The notes under the pieces: model-generated
Databases searched by the model: none
What the model saw: the letters and a program-made list of their open reading frames with translations, nothing else
Told to the model about the DNA's origin: nothing
In this document: positions 35,171-43,552 of the stretch, piece after piece
How positions within the stretch are numbered: the first letter of the stretch is position 1
Layout of the letters: every line of letters starts with the position of its first letter
Position numbers and translations under genes: made by a program
Assembly: GCF_021245735.1 (NCBI RefSeq)
Contig: NZ_JAJISB010000008.1
Coordinates: forward strand, 169,090 to 233,089
Length of the DNA stretch: 64,000 nt
DNA from: Brevibacillus daliensis
GTDB taxonomy: Bacteria > Bacillota > Bacilli > Brevibacillales > Brevibacillaceae
Reading direction: 5' to 3'

Positions 35171-35362
35171 ATGGATTGGTCATGGCTGTTGTTATTAGCT
35201 TGTCCCCTCATGATGATCTTAATGATGTTTGGAATGCGTGGAGGTCATGGTTATCATGATAAAGGCAAACAAGAGGATGCTGAAAAGATACAGCGTGAAT
35301 TGTCAGAGTTAAGGGCCCAAAACGAGCAAATGAGAAGGGATATTCAAAACTTATCACGATGA
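35171..35362 (+). CDS. DUF2933-like small membrane protein with coiled tail
   Basis: A 63-residue protein: one membrane helix (WLLLLACPLMMILMMFG) followed by a short Gly/His-rich loop (RGGHGYHDKG) and a charged coiled coil (EDAEKIQRELSELRAQNEQM). The LLLL-CPLMM helix with G-H-G-x-H is the pattern of DUF2933-type proteins often found beside copper oxidases. GGGAGGGTG precedes the ATG. It may bind copper through Met/His/Cys. Likely transcribed with the next small gene. Confidence 0.6.
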   Translation: MDWSWLLLLACPLMMILMMFGMRGGHGYHDKGKQEDAEKIQRELSELRAQNEQMRRDIQNLSR

Positions 35363-35390
35363 ATAGAACATTCAAGAGGAGGAATGGAAG

Positions 35391-35648
35391 TTGAATTGCT
35401 GCGGAAATCATAATCAAGGAAGCAATAACAATTCTATTTCTCAACAGGAGCATGAATCAAAATCACATCGGTGGATGATGACGCTATGCTGTATCTTCCC
35501 GATCATTCTTGTTGTCCTTGTGATCTTACTTAACGCTTATCGAGGGGAGCCTACCAATTACCCTCTGATGGGTGTCCTCTTGATTTGTTCCCTTTCACAT
35601 TTGGTCATTATGCCCCTGATAAATAAAATGAATAATTGTCAAAATTGA
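35391..35648 (+). CDS. Small membrane protein, 85 aa, Cys/His-rich N-terminus
   Basis: An 85-residue protein with MNCCGNHNQG at its N-terminus, a His/Ser/Glu linker and two membrane helices (MMTLCCIFPIILVVLVILL and PLMGVLLICSLSHLVIMPL). The Cys-Cys and His residues suggest metal binding, in keeping with the neighbouring copper oxidase. TTG start at 35391 follows GAGGAGG. I do not recognise a characterised homologue; it resembles DUF2933-associated proteins. Confidence 0.55.
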   Translation: MNCCGNHNQGSNNNSISQQEHESKSHRWMMTLCCIFPIILVVLVILLNAYRGEPTNYPLMGVLLICSLSHLVIMPLINKMNNCQN

Positions 35649-35660
35649 GCATGGAGGATC

Positions 35661-35700
35661 AAAATGCCGTTTGCCTTTATCTAAAGCTGACGGCATTTCT
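35661..35700 (+). terminator. Terminator after the small copper-locus genes
   Basis: AAATGCCGT and ACGGCATTT arms around an 18-base loop, followed by CTTTT. Confidence 0.6.
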
Positions 35701-35720
35701 TTTATGGAGGGGAGTCGTTC

Positions 35721-35795
35721 ATGAAGAGGGATAGATATGATGTAAGAAGAACAAGACGATATGATGTAGGGCATCCTATTTTAACTGAAGAATAA
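35721..35795 (+). CDS. Putative 24-aa basic peptide
   Basis: ATG preceded by TGGAGGGGAG at good spacing. The peptide contains two RYDV repeats in an Arg-rich context (KRDRYDVRRTRRYDVG) and ends HPILTEE. It lies between the terminator and the response regulator gene. It may be a genuine small protein or the remnant start of a larger gene; I recognise no family. Confidence 0.35.
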   Translation: MKRDRYDVRRTRRYDVGHPILTEE

Positions 35796-35878
35796 GAGGA
35801 ACGATGTCCATTGACGGTTGGATGAATGACTGACTACTCTATGATTGTAAATTCATATTGAAAATAGAAGGTGAAATA

Positions 35879-36586
35879 ATGTCTAAAATCAAGGTACTAC
35901 TCGTAGATGATGAATGGAACATGAGGAACTTGATCCGAATATATCTCATGAAAGAGGGCTTCGAGGTAAAAGAAGCGTCTTCTGGTTATGAGGCACTCGC
36001 TATGATGAAGCAGTATGAGTTCGATCTCATCGTGTTGGATGTCATGATGCCAGGGATGGATGGTTGGCACGTTTGCAAAACAATTCGAGAAACACAAACG
36101 ATCCCCATCCTCATGTTAACCGCCCGAACCGAAACGAAGGATAAGGTACATGGGCTCGGTATTGGTGCTGATGATTATTTGACGAAGCCATTTGAAATCG
36201 AAGAACTACTTGCGCGTGTTTATTCACTTCTAAGACGTTCCATGATGTACCAATTGAATAAGTCTCAAGAATCCATCATGGAATTACCTAATCTCAAAAT
36301 TTATGCAGAAGCACGTGAAGTTCATATTCATGAGGCGAACGTTGATTTCACGCCTAAAGAGTTTGAACTCCTGTATTTTCTTACGCAAAATATTCAGCAT
36401 ACCTTTTCAAGAGATGAGTTAGTTGAGCGTTTATGGGGATATGATTATACAGGCGATTCGCGCGTTGTGGACACCCATATCAAAAACATTCGGGAAAAAA
36501 TGCAACGAGCAGGGCTTGGTTACAATCCCGTTCAGACGGTTTGGGGAGTTGGTTATAAGTTTACCGTGCAAGGAGCAAAGGAATGA
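35879..36586 (+). CDS. OmpR/PhoB-type response regulator
   Basis: A 235-residue two-component regulator. The receiver domain has the acidic pair at VDDEW, phospho-acceptor Asp54 (LIVLDVMMPGMDGWH), TAR and K (LTKPFE). A C-terminal winged helix (TPKEFELLYFL, SRDELVERLWGYDY, RVVDTHIKNIREKM) binds DNA. ATG at 35879 follows GAAGGTGA. It overlaps the sensor kinase by four bases. Its position after the multicopper oxidase suggests envelope or copper stress control, an inference from context only. Confidence 0.92.
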   Translation: MSKIKVLLVDDEWNMRNLIRIYLMKEGFEVKEASSGYEALAMMKQYEFDLIVLDVMMPGMDGWHVCKTIRETQTIPILMLTARTETKDKVHGLGIGADDYLTKPFEIEELLARVYSLLRRSMMYQLNKSQESIMELPNLKIYAEAREVHIHEANVDFTPKEFELLYFLTQNIQHTFSRDELVERLWGYDYTGDSRVVDTHIKNIREKMQRAGLGYNPVQTVWGVGYKFTVQGAKE

Positions 36587-37989
36587 TTAGAAATCGCATT
36601 GGAATGAAGTTAGGATTGGTCATTGCTTCGGTGTTTTTAGTGGTTTTACTAGTTCTTGGCGTAACGATGTATCAAATGTTTTTCAACTTTTATCATACTG
36701 AAATGAAAACCGAAGTCTCCGAAATGACCTCTCATTTCATTACTATGGCTGAGACCACGAATGCTTCATCAGAGGATATGATGCTGACCTTTGCCGATTT
36801 TTCTAATGTAAGTATATTTTATATCAATGCGCAAGGAAAGATTACGCTTCATTCGGGTGAACATAATGCAGCGGATCGCTCTTTTATATATGAGGAAGAT
36901 ATAAAGAAGATATTTTCAGGGGAATCTATAAGCATAGAACATCAAGATCCGTCAGGCAGTCGATATGTTGTTATCGGTCAACCGATCTATGAAGGCAATA
37001 CGATTTCTTCCGCCATTTATGTGATGGCATCAACGGCTAACATGGATAAGTCCTTAACTGCTGTACGTAACCTTCTAATACTCGCAGGAATAGGGGCTTT
37101 TTTGCTTGCCATTGGCATCACTTGGATTATGGCACAACTATTGTCACGACCCTTAATCCAAATGCAACAAGCCACGAAGCGAATTGCGATTGGCGAATTA
37201 GAAACACGTTTGGAAATTGAAAGTAAGGATGAATTTGGCGATCTGGCTGCTGCGATTAATAATTTGGCAGCGGATTTGCAACGATATCGAGATACACGAC
37301 AAGAGTTTTTTGCAAACATTTCCCACGAACTCCGAACACCAATCACCTACTTGAAAGGTTACGCCAAGGTGGTGAAGAATCGTATATATGATACCGAAGA
37401 AGAAAAGGATCGGTATTTGGACATTATTTATCAGGAAGCCAGTCGCATCGAACATTTGGTAAGCGACTTGTTTGAGCTTGCTAAAATGGAAGAAGGTAAA
37501 ATCAGTTTATCGATGGAATGGGTCGATATGAAGGATATTGTAGAGCAAGCTGTTCAAAAGATAGAATTAAAAGCTAAAGAAAAAGAGATCTATCTCAAGA
37601 TTCAAGCTCCAGATTCTATTCCGCTTATTCGTGGTGATGGGTTACGGATGGAACAAATTGTGCTTAATCTTGTGGAAAATGCGGTGCGCTATACAGACAA
37701 AGGTACTGTTAAAGTCAGTGTAAGCAGTTCTACTAATAGGGTGACTCTATTAGTAGAAGATACAGGTATTGGTATTCCAACAGATGAGCTTTCTTTTATC
37801 TTTGATCGTTTTTATCGGGTTGAGAAATCTCGGTCACGGCAATATGGAGGTACAGGACTTGGTCTATCTATCGTAAGGAATTTAGTTGAGTTACAGGGAG
37901 GAACCATTAAGGTAAGTAGTAGCGTAGGAAAAGGGACATGCTTTAAGATTCAATTTCCTTCCTTAACCATAGAGGAGGAATTGAGATGA
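36583..37989 (+). CDS. Membrane sensor histidine kinase
   Basis: A 468-residue kinase: membrane helix at about residues 9-31, an extracellular sensor domain of about 140 residues, a second helix (LLILAGIGAFLLAIGITWIM), HAMP (RPLIQMQQATKRIAIGELETR), HisKA with the phospho-His in NISHELRTPITYLKG, and HATPase with NLVENAVRYTDKG, DTGIGIP and GGTGLGLSIV. All catalytic boxes are present. It overlaps the regulator gene (ATGA) and the small membrane-protein gene downstream (ATGA), so three genes are translationally coupled. Confidence 0.92.
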   Translation: MIRNRIGMKLGLVIASVFLVVLLVLGVTMYQMFFNFYHTEMKTEVSEMTSHFITMAETTNASSEDMMLTFADFSNVSIFYINAQGKITLHSGEHNAADRSFIYEEDIKKIFSGESISIEHQDPSGSRYVVIGQPIYEGNTISSAIYVMASTANMDKSLTAVRNLLILAGIGAFLLAIGITWIMAQLLSRPLIQMQQATKRIAIGELETRLEIESKDEFGDLAAAINNLAADLQRYRDTRQEFFANISHELRTPITYLKGYAKVVKNRIYDTEEEKDRYLDIIYQEASRIEHLVSDLFELAKMEEGKISLSMEWVDMKDIVEQAVQKIELKAKEKEIYLKIQAPDSIPLIRGDGLRMEQIVLNLVENAVRYTDKGTVKVSVSSSTNRVTLLVEDTGIGIPTDELSFIFDRFYRVEKSRSRQYGGTGLGLSIVRNLVELQGGTIKVSSSVGKGTCFKIQFPSLTIEEELR

Positions 37990-38198
37990 AAAAAACAGAC
38001 TGGCTGATTGCTGTATTTTTTATAGCGATTGGTGTGATGTGTTTAACGATATCAGCTACATTCTATCAGAGAGGTTCCTCCATCAATAGTAGCAGTTTTA
38101 TGGGAACTTTTTGTATATGGATACTTATGATCGGGCTTGTGATATACCTCATCTATTTTGCATTTCAGATTAAACAAAACCGCAGAAAGAAAAAGTGA
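37986..38198 (+). CDS. Small two-helix membrane protein in the kinase operon
   Basis: A 70-residue protein with two membrane helices (DWLIAVFFIAIGVMCLTIS, FCIWILMIGLVIYLIYF) and a strongly basic C-terminus (KQNRRKKK). It overlaps the kinase stop codon, so it is the third gene of the operon. It could be a small regulator of the kinase, but nothing in the sequence shows this. The stop codon lies within the terminator stem. Confidence 0.7.
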   Translation: MKKTDWLIAVFFIAIGVMCLTISATFYQRGSSINSSSFMGTFCIWILMIGLVIYLIYFAFQIKQNRRKKK

Positions 38199-38224
38199 CT
38201 TCATGAGATGAGGTCACTTTTTTG
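38193..38224 (+). terminator. Terminator of the two-component operon
   Basis: AAGTGACTTCAT pairs over 12 bp with ATGAGGTCACTT around GAG, followed by a T run. The stem overlaps the stop codon of the last gene. Confidence 0.8.
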
Positions 38225-38259
38225 TTTCTTCATGGTTTCCACAGTAATGCGACACTGAG

Positions 38260-38468
38260 TTCGACTGTGAAGAAGGTTGTCAGAACGCCTTACGGATGGA
38301 AAAGGAATATCTCATGCAGGAATATACATGGGTGATGGAATATTCGGTCACAATTCGGTGGGGAAAGGTTCTGAGGTGAGTAAACTCTCCGAGAAATATT
38401 ATGCGGAACGTTATATAACAGCTCGTCGAGTATTTTCAGATGAGGTGTTCCGTAAATTAGCTCAATAA
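38260..38468 (+). pseudogene. NlpC/P60 endopeptidase remnant
   Basis: The reading frame from about 38277 gives GKGISHAGIYMGDGIFGHNS then GKGSEVSKLSEKYYAERY and ARRVFSDEVF, which is the C-terminal half of an NlpC/P60 cell-wall peptidase, including the catalytic His region. The N-terminal half, with the catalytic Cys, is missing. Just upstream, TTCGACTGT encodes Phe-Asp-Cys in another frame, possibly the remaining stub of the FDCSGF active-site motif. This suggests an internal deletion plus frameshift. Confidence 0.65.
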
Positions 38469-38706
38469 AACATTTTCCTCTTCACTTTAATTAGAGGACT
38501 TGTTTTATGTTGGGAATTTGCTATACAAAGTAAAGTCAAATAGCTTAATCGGTTGCAACTGTTTCTTATGGTCCTCGTTCTTTGTGCAATGATCTCCCAT
38601 CGTTAATCACTATAAAGCGCATGGAAAAAATTAGTACATCTTCACAGTTTCAACATATTATCAAAGTATAATGTGTATGTGATTATAAATGAGAGGACAG
38701 AGTCTC

Positions 38707-39062
38707 ATGCAGGTTATCTTATTTCATATTGGAAATTTCCCCATTCGATCTTACGGTCTTATCATAGCAATTGTTATTATCTTATCGGCGTATGAAGCAT
38801 ATTATTTAGCCAAAGGCACAGTTTATCGGAAACACGTCTTTGATCTGTTACTTTATGTTATTGTCGGGGCCATTCTTGGAGCACGTTTGTGGGAGGATTC
38901 TTCTTGGAGTTCTTAAGAGGAGATACCCCTAAATATGCATTGGATTGGACCTCCGCCCAGTGGACAAGCGTGGCAGTTATCGTCATTAGTGCTATCTTAA
39001 TGGGATACAGACTGATGAGTAATAAATGGAGAGAGAACAAGCTTGAATGTCTTGACGCTTAA
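38707..39062 (+). pseudogene. lgt: lgt (prolipoprotein diacylglyceryl transferase) with internal deletion
   Basis: The N-terminal frame (38707-38916) reads IGNFPIRSYGLIIAIVIILS ending in GARLWE, exactly like the first 60 residues of Lgt. The C-terminal part continues in another frame (from 38901) as FLEFLRGDTPKYALDWTSAQ and WTSVAVIV up to a stop at 39062, which is the last Lgt block. The middle, including the catalytic HGG and Arg residues, is absent. ATTCTTGGAG and TTCTTGGAGTT occur on either side of the junction, so deletion between short repeats is likely. It would not encode an active enzyme. Confidence 0.85.
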
Positions 39063-39081
39063 AAAGAGATGAGAGGTGGAA

Positions 39082-39489
39082 ATGAATCAGCTCAAGTTAA
39101 AAAAAGGAGATTTTATTCTAATTATTATCCTGCTGATCGTCGCTACCTTGATCTATGTGGGGTTCATGATCAATCGAGCGTCCATTGATAAGATCTCAGC
39201 AGGAGAATCCTATGCCCATATTCAGGTGGATGGTGAAATCTATCAGACAGTGAAGCTCACCAAGGAAACCCAGTGGATTGAGATTCAAACTAGTAACGGC
39301 TACGACTTACTACGAGTTCGTGATTATGGCATAGAAGTTGTGGAGTCAGATTGCCCACAAAAAATATGTTTTACCTTTGGTCATATTACCAAGCTGAGTG
39401 AAGAGATTATCTGTTTACCTTTGCGCATGTACATCACCATTATAAGCGATATCCCTATAGATAATGAATTGGACGCAATCGTTTCATAA
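39082..39489 (+). CDS. NusG domain II-type membrane-anchored protein
   Basis: A 135-residue protein: a membrane helix at about residues 10-30, then a small beta domain with ISAGESYAHIQVDGEIYQTV, an internal Cys pair CPQKIC followed by G-x-I-T-K, and IICLPLRMYI. This is the NusG domain II family found in Firmicutes near redox or isoprenoid genes. The three cysteines could be redox or metal active outside the cell. ATG at 39082 follows GAGAGG. Located directly after the lgt remnant and before two secreted proteins. Confidence 0.75.
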   Translation: MNQLKLKKGDFILIIILLIVATLIYVGFMINRASIDKISAGESYAHIQVDGEIYQTVKLTKETQWIEIQTSNGYDLLRVRDYGIEVVESDCPQKICFTFGHITKLSEEIICLPLRMYITIISDIPIDNELDAIVS

Positions 39490-39512
39490 GATCAATATAA
39501 AGGAGATTTGCT

Positions 39513-39965
39513 TTGAATAAATCAGTTATTTGGATAAGTGCTTCTATCCTAACGTTAGCAGTTGTGATGATCGCTTTTATATATTCTTTTAATGTACAAA
39601 AGGAAGAAGCAACTGATAGTAAAGAACCAAAACCTGAAGTAACAACGATTCAAGTGGAAGAACGCTTTGGAGTAGAAAAGGATTGGCAGCAAAACGGAAA
39701 AGAAAATCAGTATCTCACAAAATTACTTGAAGGAGAATTAGCATCAGAAAGCATAGGTGTGATTCAATCCGATACGGACTGTGAAGCAGATGAGATGGGG
39801 ATCAGTCAGTGTCACAACGAAATTGAACTAGAAAACAAACAAACCATTACCATAATCAACATCCATAATATGATGAACTACGTTTGCTTCTATCCTGGGG
39901 AAAAAGTGAAAATCATTCCTTCAGAAGACGGACAGTGGATGCAAGTAAGCAAAATAACTTTATAG
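39513..39965 (+). CDS. Membrane-anchored extracellular protein, 150 aa
   Basis: A 150-residue protein with an N-terminal signal anchor (VIWISASILTLAVVMIAFIY), a Lys/Glu-rich linker and an acidic domain containing three cysteines (DTDCEADEMGISQCH and NYVCFYPGE). TTG start follows AAAGGAG. It sits between the NusG-II protein and a small Met-rich exported protein, so the three probably form an operon related to the copper/redox block. I do not recognise the family. Confidence 0.55.
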   Translation: MNKSVIWISASILTLAVVMIAFIYSFNVQKEEATDSKEPKPEVTTIQVEERFGVEKDWQQNGKENQYLTKLLEGELASESIGVIQSDTDCEADEMGISQCHNEIELENKQTITIINIHNMMNYVCFYPGEKVKIIPSEDGQWMQVSKITL

Positions 39966-39993
39966 TGAACCATTTTGAAAGGAGGTGAACATC

Positions 39994-40251
39994 ATGAAAA
40001 CTAAACTAGTGACTGTTGTAGGCGCAGTGGTATTAACTCTTGGAGTTGGAACTGCCGCGTATGCTGATGAGGCAGGTCTTAGTACATTCAAAGAAATGCT
40101 TCCATTCATGAAGGAAATGCACCCAAACCTCAGTGATTCCGAGCTTGAACAGATGTACAATAGTTGTCATCAAAGACAAGGTAACGAAAATACTCAGGGA
40201 ATGATGAAGAATAACTCTATGATGAGAACATCAGATGTAGGTTCAATTTAA
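39994..40251 (+). CDS. Small exported Met/His-containing protein
   Basis: An 85-residue protein with a clear signal peptide (residues 1-25, cleavage near TAAYA-DEA). The mature part has KEMLPFMKEMHPNLSDSELEQMYNSCHQ, with Met, His and Cys residues spaced along predicted helices, and a Met-rich tail (GMMKNNSMM). AAAGGAGGTGA precedes the ATG. Small proteins with this PFMKxMHPNLS motif occur near copper genes in Bacillales as far as I recall. It could bind Cu(I); that is inference. Confidence 0.65.
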   Translation: MKTKLVTVVGAVVLTLGVGTAAYADEAGLSTFKEMLPFMKEMHPNLSDSELEQMYNSCHQRQGNENTQGMMKNNSMMRTSDVGSI

Positions 40252-40263
40252 TAGTTCAAGAGG

Positions 40264-40294
40264 AAGACTGCTGGAATTCTGGCAGTCTTTTTTG
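40264..40294 (+). terminator. Terminator of the 39.1-40.25 kb operon
   Basis: AGACTGC and GCAGTCT arms around TGGAATTCTG, followed by seven T. Confidence 0.8.
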
Positions 40295-40373
40295 TTAATC
40301 CGTCAACTGCCATGCGAGCGACGCTAATCGTAACATCGAACAGCTTACGATTATTGAAGGTGAAGGAATAAAA

Positions 40374-40396
40374 TAGGCTCAATGAGGAGCCTTTTC
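40374..40396 (+). terminator. Second small terminator-like hairpin
   Basis: AGGCTC-AATGA-GGAGCC followed by TTTT. It ends a stretch (40300-40373) that looks like decayed coding DNA but cannot be identified. Confidence 0.4.
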
Positions 40397-40514
40397 CTAT
40401 TAATGTGCGCATTTTTACTATAGATACATGCTACCAATGTTTAAAGCGTTGATTACTTAGATTTTTATTTAGATTAGTCTTGATAAGTCATGAAAATATG
40501 AGGGACTTTTTTTG

Positions 40515-40835
40515 TCACCAGGTCCATTTACTAGGACGAATCCCTAATTTTTCAGCTATAAAATATGCAACAGGCTGTTTTAATGGCTCTAATGATTTAG
40601 ATGTACAAGATGATTCAGGTTTATAATGTAAGGCGGTTGCTTGTTCTAACGTGGATTCAGCCAGATTGTTGGTTTTCTCGGCTTGTTCGTAACAAACAGG
40701 AGTGATATATGTTTCGTACGTATGCTCCAAAATGATACGAGTAGAGGAAGGAGGATATGTATTTACTTGAATCGTAAATAATCCAACAATTAACAAAATG
40801 GTAAGAACTCCAATGGAGATTACACTTTTTCTCAA
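40515..40835 (-). CDS. Small membrane-anchored protein, 106 aa
   Basis: One N-terminal membrane helix (VISIGVLTILLIVGLFTI), then an extracellular domain with two Cys (ITPVCYEQAEK, PESSCTSKS). TTG at 40835 follows AAAGAGGTGA with ideal spacing; an upstream ATG at 40868 has none. I do not recognise the family. It lies alone on the minus strand beside an alpha/beta hydrolase gene, with which it does not seem to form an operon. Confidence 0.55.
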   Translation of the reverse strand: MRKSVISIGVLTILLIVGLFTIQVNTYPPSSTRIILEHTYETYITPVCYEQAEKTNNLAESTLEQATALHYKPESSCTSKSLEPLKQPVAYFIAEKLGIRPSKWTW

Positions 40836-40945
40836 AAAAATCACCTCTTTGATTTCTTTAAAACACATAAACTCTATTAATCATAACGTGCTTGTAAGGG
40901 AAAGAGAAATATTTTTTGAGCAAAAAGTGTAAATCTTCCATCTTG

Positions 40946-41758
40946 TTACTCCTTAATAAAATGAATCAATGCCTCATTAAATTTTTCCTTTTCACAATAA
41001 AATAAACCATGGCCGCTATCCCAAAAAGGGATAAGCTCAGAGTTCTTGATTCCTGTATTCATTGCCTCAGCAAAAGCAAACGGACATACTTTATCATGGA
41101 TACCATGAAAAATTCCTGTTGGCACATTAATCTTTGGTAAATCAGGGCGTAAATCTTCATCTCGCAATGCTATGGCACACATGGCTGTTGCATGTCCGGA
41201 AGCTTCCATTCCAAGACCATGAAACCAGTCCTTAAAACTTTCTGTAAGATAGCGATAAAAAAAGATATCCCCAAACCCAACCAACATTTGTGGTCGGTCA
41301 GCATAGGTTTCCTCAATCAGTTTGTTTACTTCTTCCTTGGTGAATCCATATGGGAAATCAGGACGTCTTGTGAAAACGGGTGCGGCTGCACCAAACAAGG
41401 CTAATTTTGCTACTTGATGTCCTGCATGGCGTGCCATGTATCTGATTGAAATGGCACCACCCATGGAATGTCCTGCAAGAACAATATTCTTTAGTCTGAG
41501 CGAATCAATTACAACACGAACATCGTCTGCCATTCGATCATACGTATACCCGGTCCAAGGTTTATCGGAATTCCCATGACCCCGTAAATCAATACCGATA
41601 CATCGAAACCCCATCTTAGGAAGCTGGTCAAACTGATACTCATACATCTTATGGTTGACGGGCCAGCCATGAAGAAAGACGATTGGTTTGCCGTTACCCG
41701 GATCTACATCTTCCACAAAAAGATTAACATTCGGTTCAACTGTAATGTAGTACCCCAT
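40946..41758 (-). CDS. Alpha/beta hydrolase, chloroperoxidase/esterase type
   Basis: A 270-residue alpha/beta-fold hydrolase. FLHGWPVNHKMYEYQ supplies the oxyanion hole, IDLRGHGNSDKP is the strand-4 motif, nucleophile Ser lies in AGHSMGGAIS, and the catalytic His in SGHGLFYCEK near the C-terminus. The pattern is that of cofactor-free haloperoxidases and arylesterases. GGGAGGAG precedes the ATG. The physiological substrate is unknown. Confidence 0.85.
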   Translation of the reverse strand: MGYYITVEPNVNLFVEDVDPGNGKPIVFLHGWPVNHKMYEYQFDQLPKMGFRCIGIDLRGHGNSDKPWTGYTYDRMADDVRVVIDSLRLKNIVLAGHSMGGAISIRYMARHAGHQVAKLALFGAAAPVFTRRPDFPYGFTKEEVNKLIEETYADRPQMLVGFGDIFFYRYLTESFKDWFHGLGMEASGHATAMCAIALRDEDLRPDLPKINVPTGIFHGIHDKVCPFAFAEAMNTGIKNSELIPFWDSGHGLFYCEKEKFNEALIHFIKE

Positions 41759-41928
41759 TTAATCTCCTCCCATGTTGTTATCTAACTGAATGTCCACATG
41801 ATATTCCATTTCTAACCTACACATACAGGATATGAAAAAATCGTAAAATGGACGTTTGTCTCGATTAATCTAATGAACAAACCAATCGGATATGGGATTG
41901 ATACAAAATGCGCTTTAATCATAAAAGA

Positions 41929-41975
41929 ACAACCAGTCTAAAACACGGGGGAATCGTGTAAGACTAGTTGTTTAA
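41929..41975 (-). terminator. Hairpin downstream of the fosB remnant
   Basis: CAACCAGTCT and AGACTAGTTG arms with an inner AACACG/CGTGTA helix lie just after the fosB-like reading frame on the minus strand. Confidence 0.4.
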
Positions 41976-42009
41976 TTTTGGCCTATGTAAAAGCACTGGC
42001 ACAGAAATT

Positions 42010-42260
42010 CTATATATAAAACTCCATATGTGCTTTTTTCTGTTTATAGTAAAGAAGCCGATCTTGCAATGTTCCGGTATGAAATTCAAACTTATGACCA
42101 TCCGGATCAGTAAAATAAACCACATTCCATTACAGTCAAAATAGGCTGTTTTTTCCCCTTTTACCAGGAGTTTAGCTTGAAATACATTCTGATAAAAGTT
42201 GATAGAATGATCTAAATTGGAGACAGAAAACAATAAGTGATTCAAACCAGATATTTTCAC
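42010..42260 (-). pseudogene. fosB: fosB-like thiol transferase (VOC fold), internally deleted
   Basis: The first frame encodes LNHLLFSVSNLDHSINFYQ and [20 protein letters not shown], the N-terminal half of FosB (metallothiol transferase for fosfomycin, first metal His in INH). After NGMWF the frame is lost. Another frame then encodes [20 protein letters not shown] and ends KKAHMEFYI, the exact C-terminal FosB block. About 45 residues of the centre, including the second metal His, are missing. The gene should be inactive. Confidence 0.8.
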
Positions 42261-42443
42261 TGTATCACCTCAAGAATAAGGTTTATTTTATTCCATTATA
42301 CAAAACAAGTGATATCGTACAGAATATTCAATTGATAACAAAATGATTAGATACATTCAAATATATATTTGAATGTAAATGAATTTCACATTATAATTGG
42401 TTTACTAACAGTATTTTTCGTTGGATAAAAGGAGTGTCGTACA

Positions 42444-43502
42444 ATGAATCAATCTGTTGTAGACGTATTAGTTATAGGAGCAGGTCAAGCAGGGCTAGTT
42501 GCAGGGTACTATTTATCTAATAAAGGATGGAATTTTCTGTTAATTGACCAAGGGGGTGAAATTGGTGAGGTTTGGCGAAACAGGTATGATTCCTTACAGC
42601 TGTTTACTCCTCGCTGGTACAGCTCGCTTCCTGGATTAAAACTTGATGGAAGCCAGGAAGATGTCCCAAGTAAAGATGAAATCGCTGACTATTTACAACT
42701 GTATGCGAGAACATATGACTTTCCCACTCATCTCCAGACAAAGGTAACTCGGCTTCAAAAAATAAAAGATGTCTTTACAATAACGACAACAGACAGAATC
42801 TACCTTGCAAAACATGTTATCATTGCAACTGGACCTTTCCAAAAGCCTTTTATTCCACAGTTTGCACAGGAATTATCCGCGGATGTCCAACAGATTCATT
42901 CAGCTGAATACCATAATCCAAGCCAAATAGCAGAGGGCAATTCTCTGGTAATCGGAGCAGGAAATTCAGGGGCACAAATAGCTGTAGAATTAGCACAAAC
43001 AAAGCGAAATGTGACCATTTCTACGGGTCACCCATTGCGGTATAAACCATTAAAAATTGCGGGAAAAAGTATCTTTTGGTGGTTAAAAAAGATGGGAATT
43101 GTAAGGATGCCAAAACATTCATGGATTGGTAAGTGGCTTAGCAAGCGCTCTGACCCAATTTTCGGTAAAGAATTACAGCATCTTATTAAGCTTGGTCAAA
43201 TAAGTATATCTCCACGTGCGACTCAAGCTGTGGATCGTGTGGTCACATTTGAAAATGGGGAGCAGCTGGAGGTTACAAGTATCATTTGGGCAACTGGTTT
43301 TCAATCTGATTTTAATTGGGTAGACATACCTAATGTACTAGATAGCCGAGGAAATCCTAACCATCACAAAGGTGTTAGTAAAATTGACGGTTTATATTTT
43401 TTAGGTTTACCGTGGCAAAATTCCCGGGGCTCTGCTTTAATAGGCGGTGTAAGGGACGATGCGAAATATTTAGTAGAACTAATCACCTCGAAACAGCTAT
43501 GA
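42444..43502 (+). CDS. FAD-dependent monooxygenase (CzcO/FMO type)
   Basis: A 352-residue flavoprotein with two Rossmann motifs: GAGQAGLVAGYYL for FAD (residues 11-23) and GAGNSGAQIAVEL for NAD(P)H (about 173-185), and the ATG motif IIWATGFQSDF. VWRNRYDSLQLFTPRWYSSLPG is the substrate-side segment common to the CzcO/YwqM-like group. AAAGGAG precedes the ATG. It probably catalyses flavin-dependent oxygenation; the historical link to metal resistance is by name only. Followed by a carbonic anhydrase-like gene on the same strand. Confidence 0.85.
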   Translation: MNQSVVDVLVIGAGQAGLVAGYYLSNKGWNFLLIDQGGEIGEVWRNRYDSLQLFTPRWYSSLPGLKLDGSQEDVPSKDEIADYLQLYARTYDFPTHLQTKVTRLQKIKDVFTITTTDRIYLAKHVIIATGPFQKPFIPQFAQELSADVQQIHSAEYHNPSQIAEGNSLVIGAGNSGAQIAVELAQTKRNVTISTGHPLRYKPLKIAGKSIFWWLKKMGIVRMPKHSWIGKWLSKRSDPIFGKELQHLIKLGQISISPRATQAVDRVVTFENGEQLEVTSIIWATGFQSDFNWVDIPNVLDSRGNPNHHKGVSKIDGLYFLGLPWQNSRGSALIGGVRDDAKYLVELITSKQL

Positions 43503-43552
43503 TAAGAGAAAGAGAATAATACTCACATAATGGACTTAAAGGAGATCAGAAC

